A program made the translations under genes and the position numbers. A model generated the notes under the pieces. That model did no database searches. It was not told where the DNA came from and worked only from the letters and a program-made list of their open reading frames with translations. 6,665 nt of DNA from Eubacteriales Family XIII. Incertae Sedis bacterium (lineage in GTDB: Bacteria; Bacillota_A; Clostridia; Peptostreptococcales; Anaerovoracaceae), in NCBI GenBank assembly GCA_031278145.1, contig JAITLA010000194.1, positions 1-6,665 of the forward strand, in the 5' to 3' direction. This document shows, in pieces, positions 6,326 through 6,665 of the stretch (position 1 is the stretch's first letter; every line of letters starts with the position of its first letter).

Positions 6326-6341
6326 GCCCGGCAAAACGGGC
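6326..6341 (+). terminator. Weak hairpin after the ThDP enzyme gene
   Basis: GCCCG (6326-6330) and CGGGC (6337-6341) form a 5-bp stem with loop GCAAAA, 57 bases after the stop codon. It is followed by a G-run and then CTGTCTCT, not by a proper T-run. It is the only candidate terminator for the gene before the repeat region, and a poor one. Confidence 0.25.
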
Positions 6342-6372
6342 GGGGGCTGTCTCTAAATGATAAAAAAATCAG

Positions 6373-6413
6373 GTAGTCCCCTACCACCGCTTCAAGCGGT
6401 GGTAGGGGACTAC
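6373..6413. repeat. Perfect 41-nt palindrome (20-bp arms)
   Basis: Bases 6373-6392 and 6394-6413 are exact reverse complements around a single central C, so the DNA is a near-continuous palindrome; as RNA or single-stranded DNA it folds to a hairpin with tip TTCAA. The arm runs GTAGTCCCC then TACCACCGCTT. A run of seven A lies just upstream (6362-6368), so on the minus strand the hairpin is followed, four bases later, by seven T, like an intrinsic terminator. Alternatively it is a REP-like or IS200/IS605-like end. It has no role as coding sequence. Confidence 0.85.
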
Positions 6414-6545
6414 GTCAGCAGCTTCTCCGACGGATACGCGGCGGTTGGCAGCTATGATGCCGTTTCTCGGAAATACACTTGGGGTTATATCGACAAGGCC
6501 GGCAACTATCACGAGGGTTACCCACCCGCCGGTAGAGGTCACTGA
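6411..6545 (+). pseudogene. Fragment of a WG-repeat protein
   Basis: The frame reads about 44 residues, of which SSFSDGYAAVGSYD followed by KYTWGYIDKAGNY matches one WG (beta-strand) repeat: an F-(S/x)-(D/E)-G-(Y/L)-A lead-in and a W/K-x-GYID-x-G core. WG repeats normally occur in tandem in surface or secreted proteins of unknown function. Here only one repeat remains. Upstream the frame runs into the palindrome and has no signal peptide, start or further repeat; downstream it leaves the consensus after GNY and stops at 6543-6545. An ATG at 6357 exists in frame but has no ribosome binding site and would translate the palindrome. I read this as a decayed remnant, possibly carried in or cut by the neighbouring repeats. 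Confidence 0.6.
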
Positions 6546-6551
6546 CAAAGT

Positions 6552-6665
6552 ACACACGGGGACGGTTCTTTTGTGTATTGGGCAGGTTTGGCACTGTGGC
6601 CCATGCCGGTAAATCGCGCAATTCCAACATTGTATGTGTTACACAAATGAACCGTCCCCATGTGT
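6552..6665. mobile_element. Small inverted-repeat element (MITE- or REP-like), may continue past window end
   Basis: Bases 6552-6577 and 6640-6665 are inverted repeats matching at 24 of 26 positions (mismatched pairs at 6557 and 6569), around about 62 bases with no gene. The arm core is GGGGACGGTTCTTTTGTGT. I recall this core as widespread in Clostridia, often near IS200-like/RAYT (Y1) transposase genes, which would make this a non-autonomous copy. The internal part has a small stem TGGGC (6579-6583) with GCCCA (6599-6603). The right arm reaches the last base of the window, so the true outer end and any target duplication cannot be seen. Confidence 0.7.

Noticed and set aside
1..6665. CRISPR array, tRNA or rRNA genes, toxin-antitoxin or phage genes
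   Set aside because: No regularly spaced direct repeats, no cloverleaf or rRNA-like segments, and no fitting proteins were found on either strand.

Overview
The window reads as a chromosomal piece of a GC-rich Firmicute, probably an uncultured member of the Clostridia. The grounds are the gene families (clostridial FchA, a K-less FolD, an ECF-type FolT, an acetyltransferase-type DapH), a THF riboswitch of the kind known from Firmicutes, and strong AGGAG-like ribosome binding sites. All supported genes lie on the + strand. No species can be named from the sequence alone.

Positions 1-2657 are a tight one-carbon operon: the 3' end of formate-tetrahydrofolate ligase (fhs), methenyl-THF cyclohydrolase (fchA), methylene-THF dehydrogenase (folD) and a formate/nitrite channel. 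Together they move formate across the membrane, load it on THF, and interconvert formyl-, methenyl- and methylene-THF. This is the first part of the methyl branch of the Wood-Ljungdahl pathway, but also general folate C1 metabolism; nothing here proves acetogenesis. The FolD lacks the usual cyclohydrolase lysine and glutamine, which fits a separate cyclohydrolase gene being kept beside it.

Positions 2658-4356 hold a THF riboswitch leader, folT (the substrate-binding subunit of a folate ECF transporter), dapH (lysine/diaminopimelate synthesis) and an 18-bp perfect stem that probably terminates transcription. The leader also shows a second-layer switch: two GGAAAG copies, one inside the folT ribosome binding site, compete for the same CTTTCC.

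Positions 4357-6269 are a separate unit: an extended -10 promoter, a leader hairpin, and a 575-residue ThDP-dependent enzyme that most resembles the benzaldehyde lyase / ILVBL (2-hydroxyacyl-CoA lyase) branch rather than a true acetolactate synthase.

Positions 6270-6665 carry no intact gene and are less GC-rich. They look like mobile-element debris: a weak hairpin near 6326, a perfect 41-nt palindrome (6373-6413), a fragment of a WG-repeat protein (about 6411-6545), and a small element bounded by inverted repeats (6552 to the window end). These repeats and the riboswitch switch region are the least ordinary parts of the window. I found no complete new system, CRISPR array, tRNA or rRNA.
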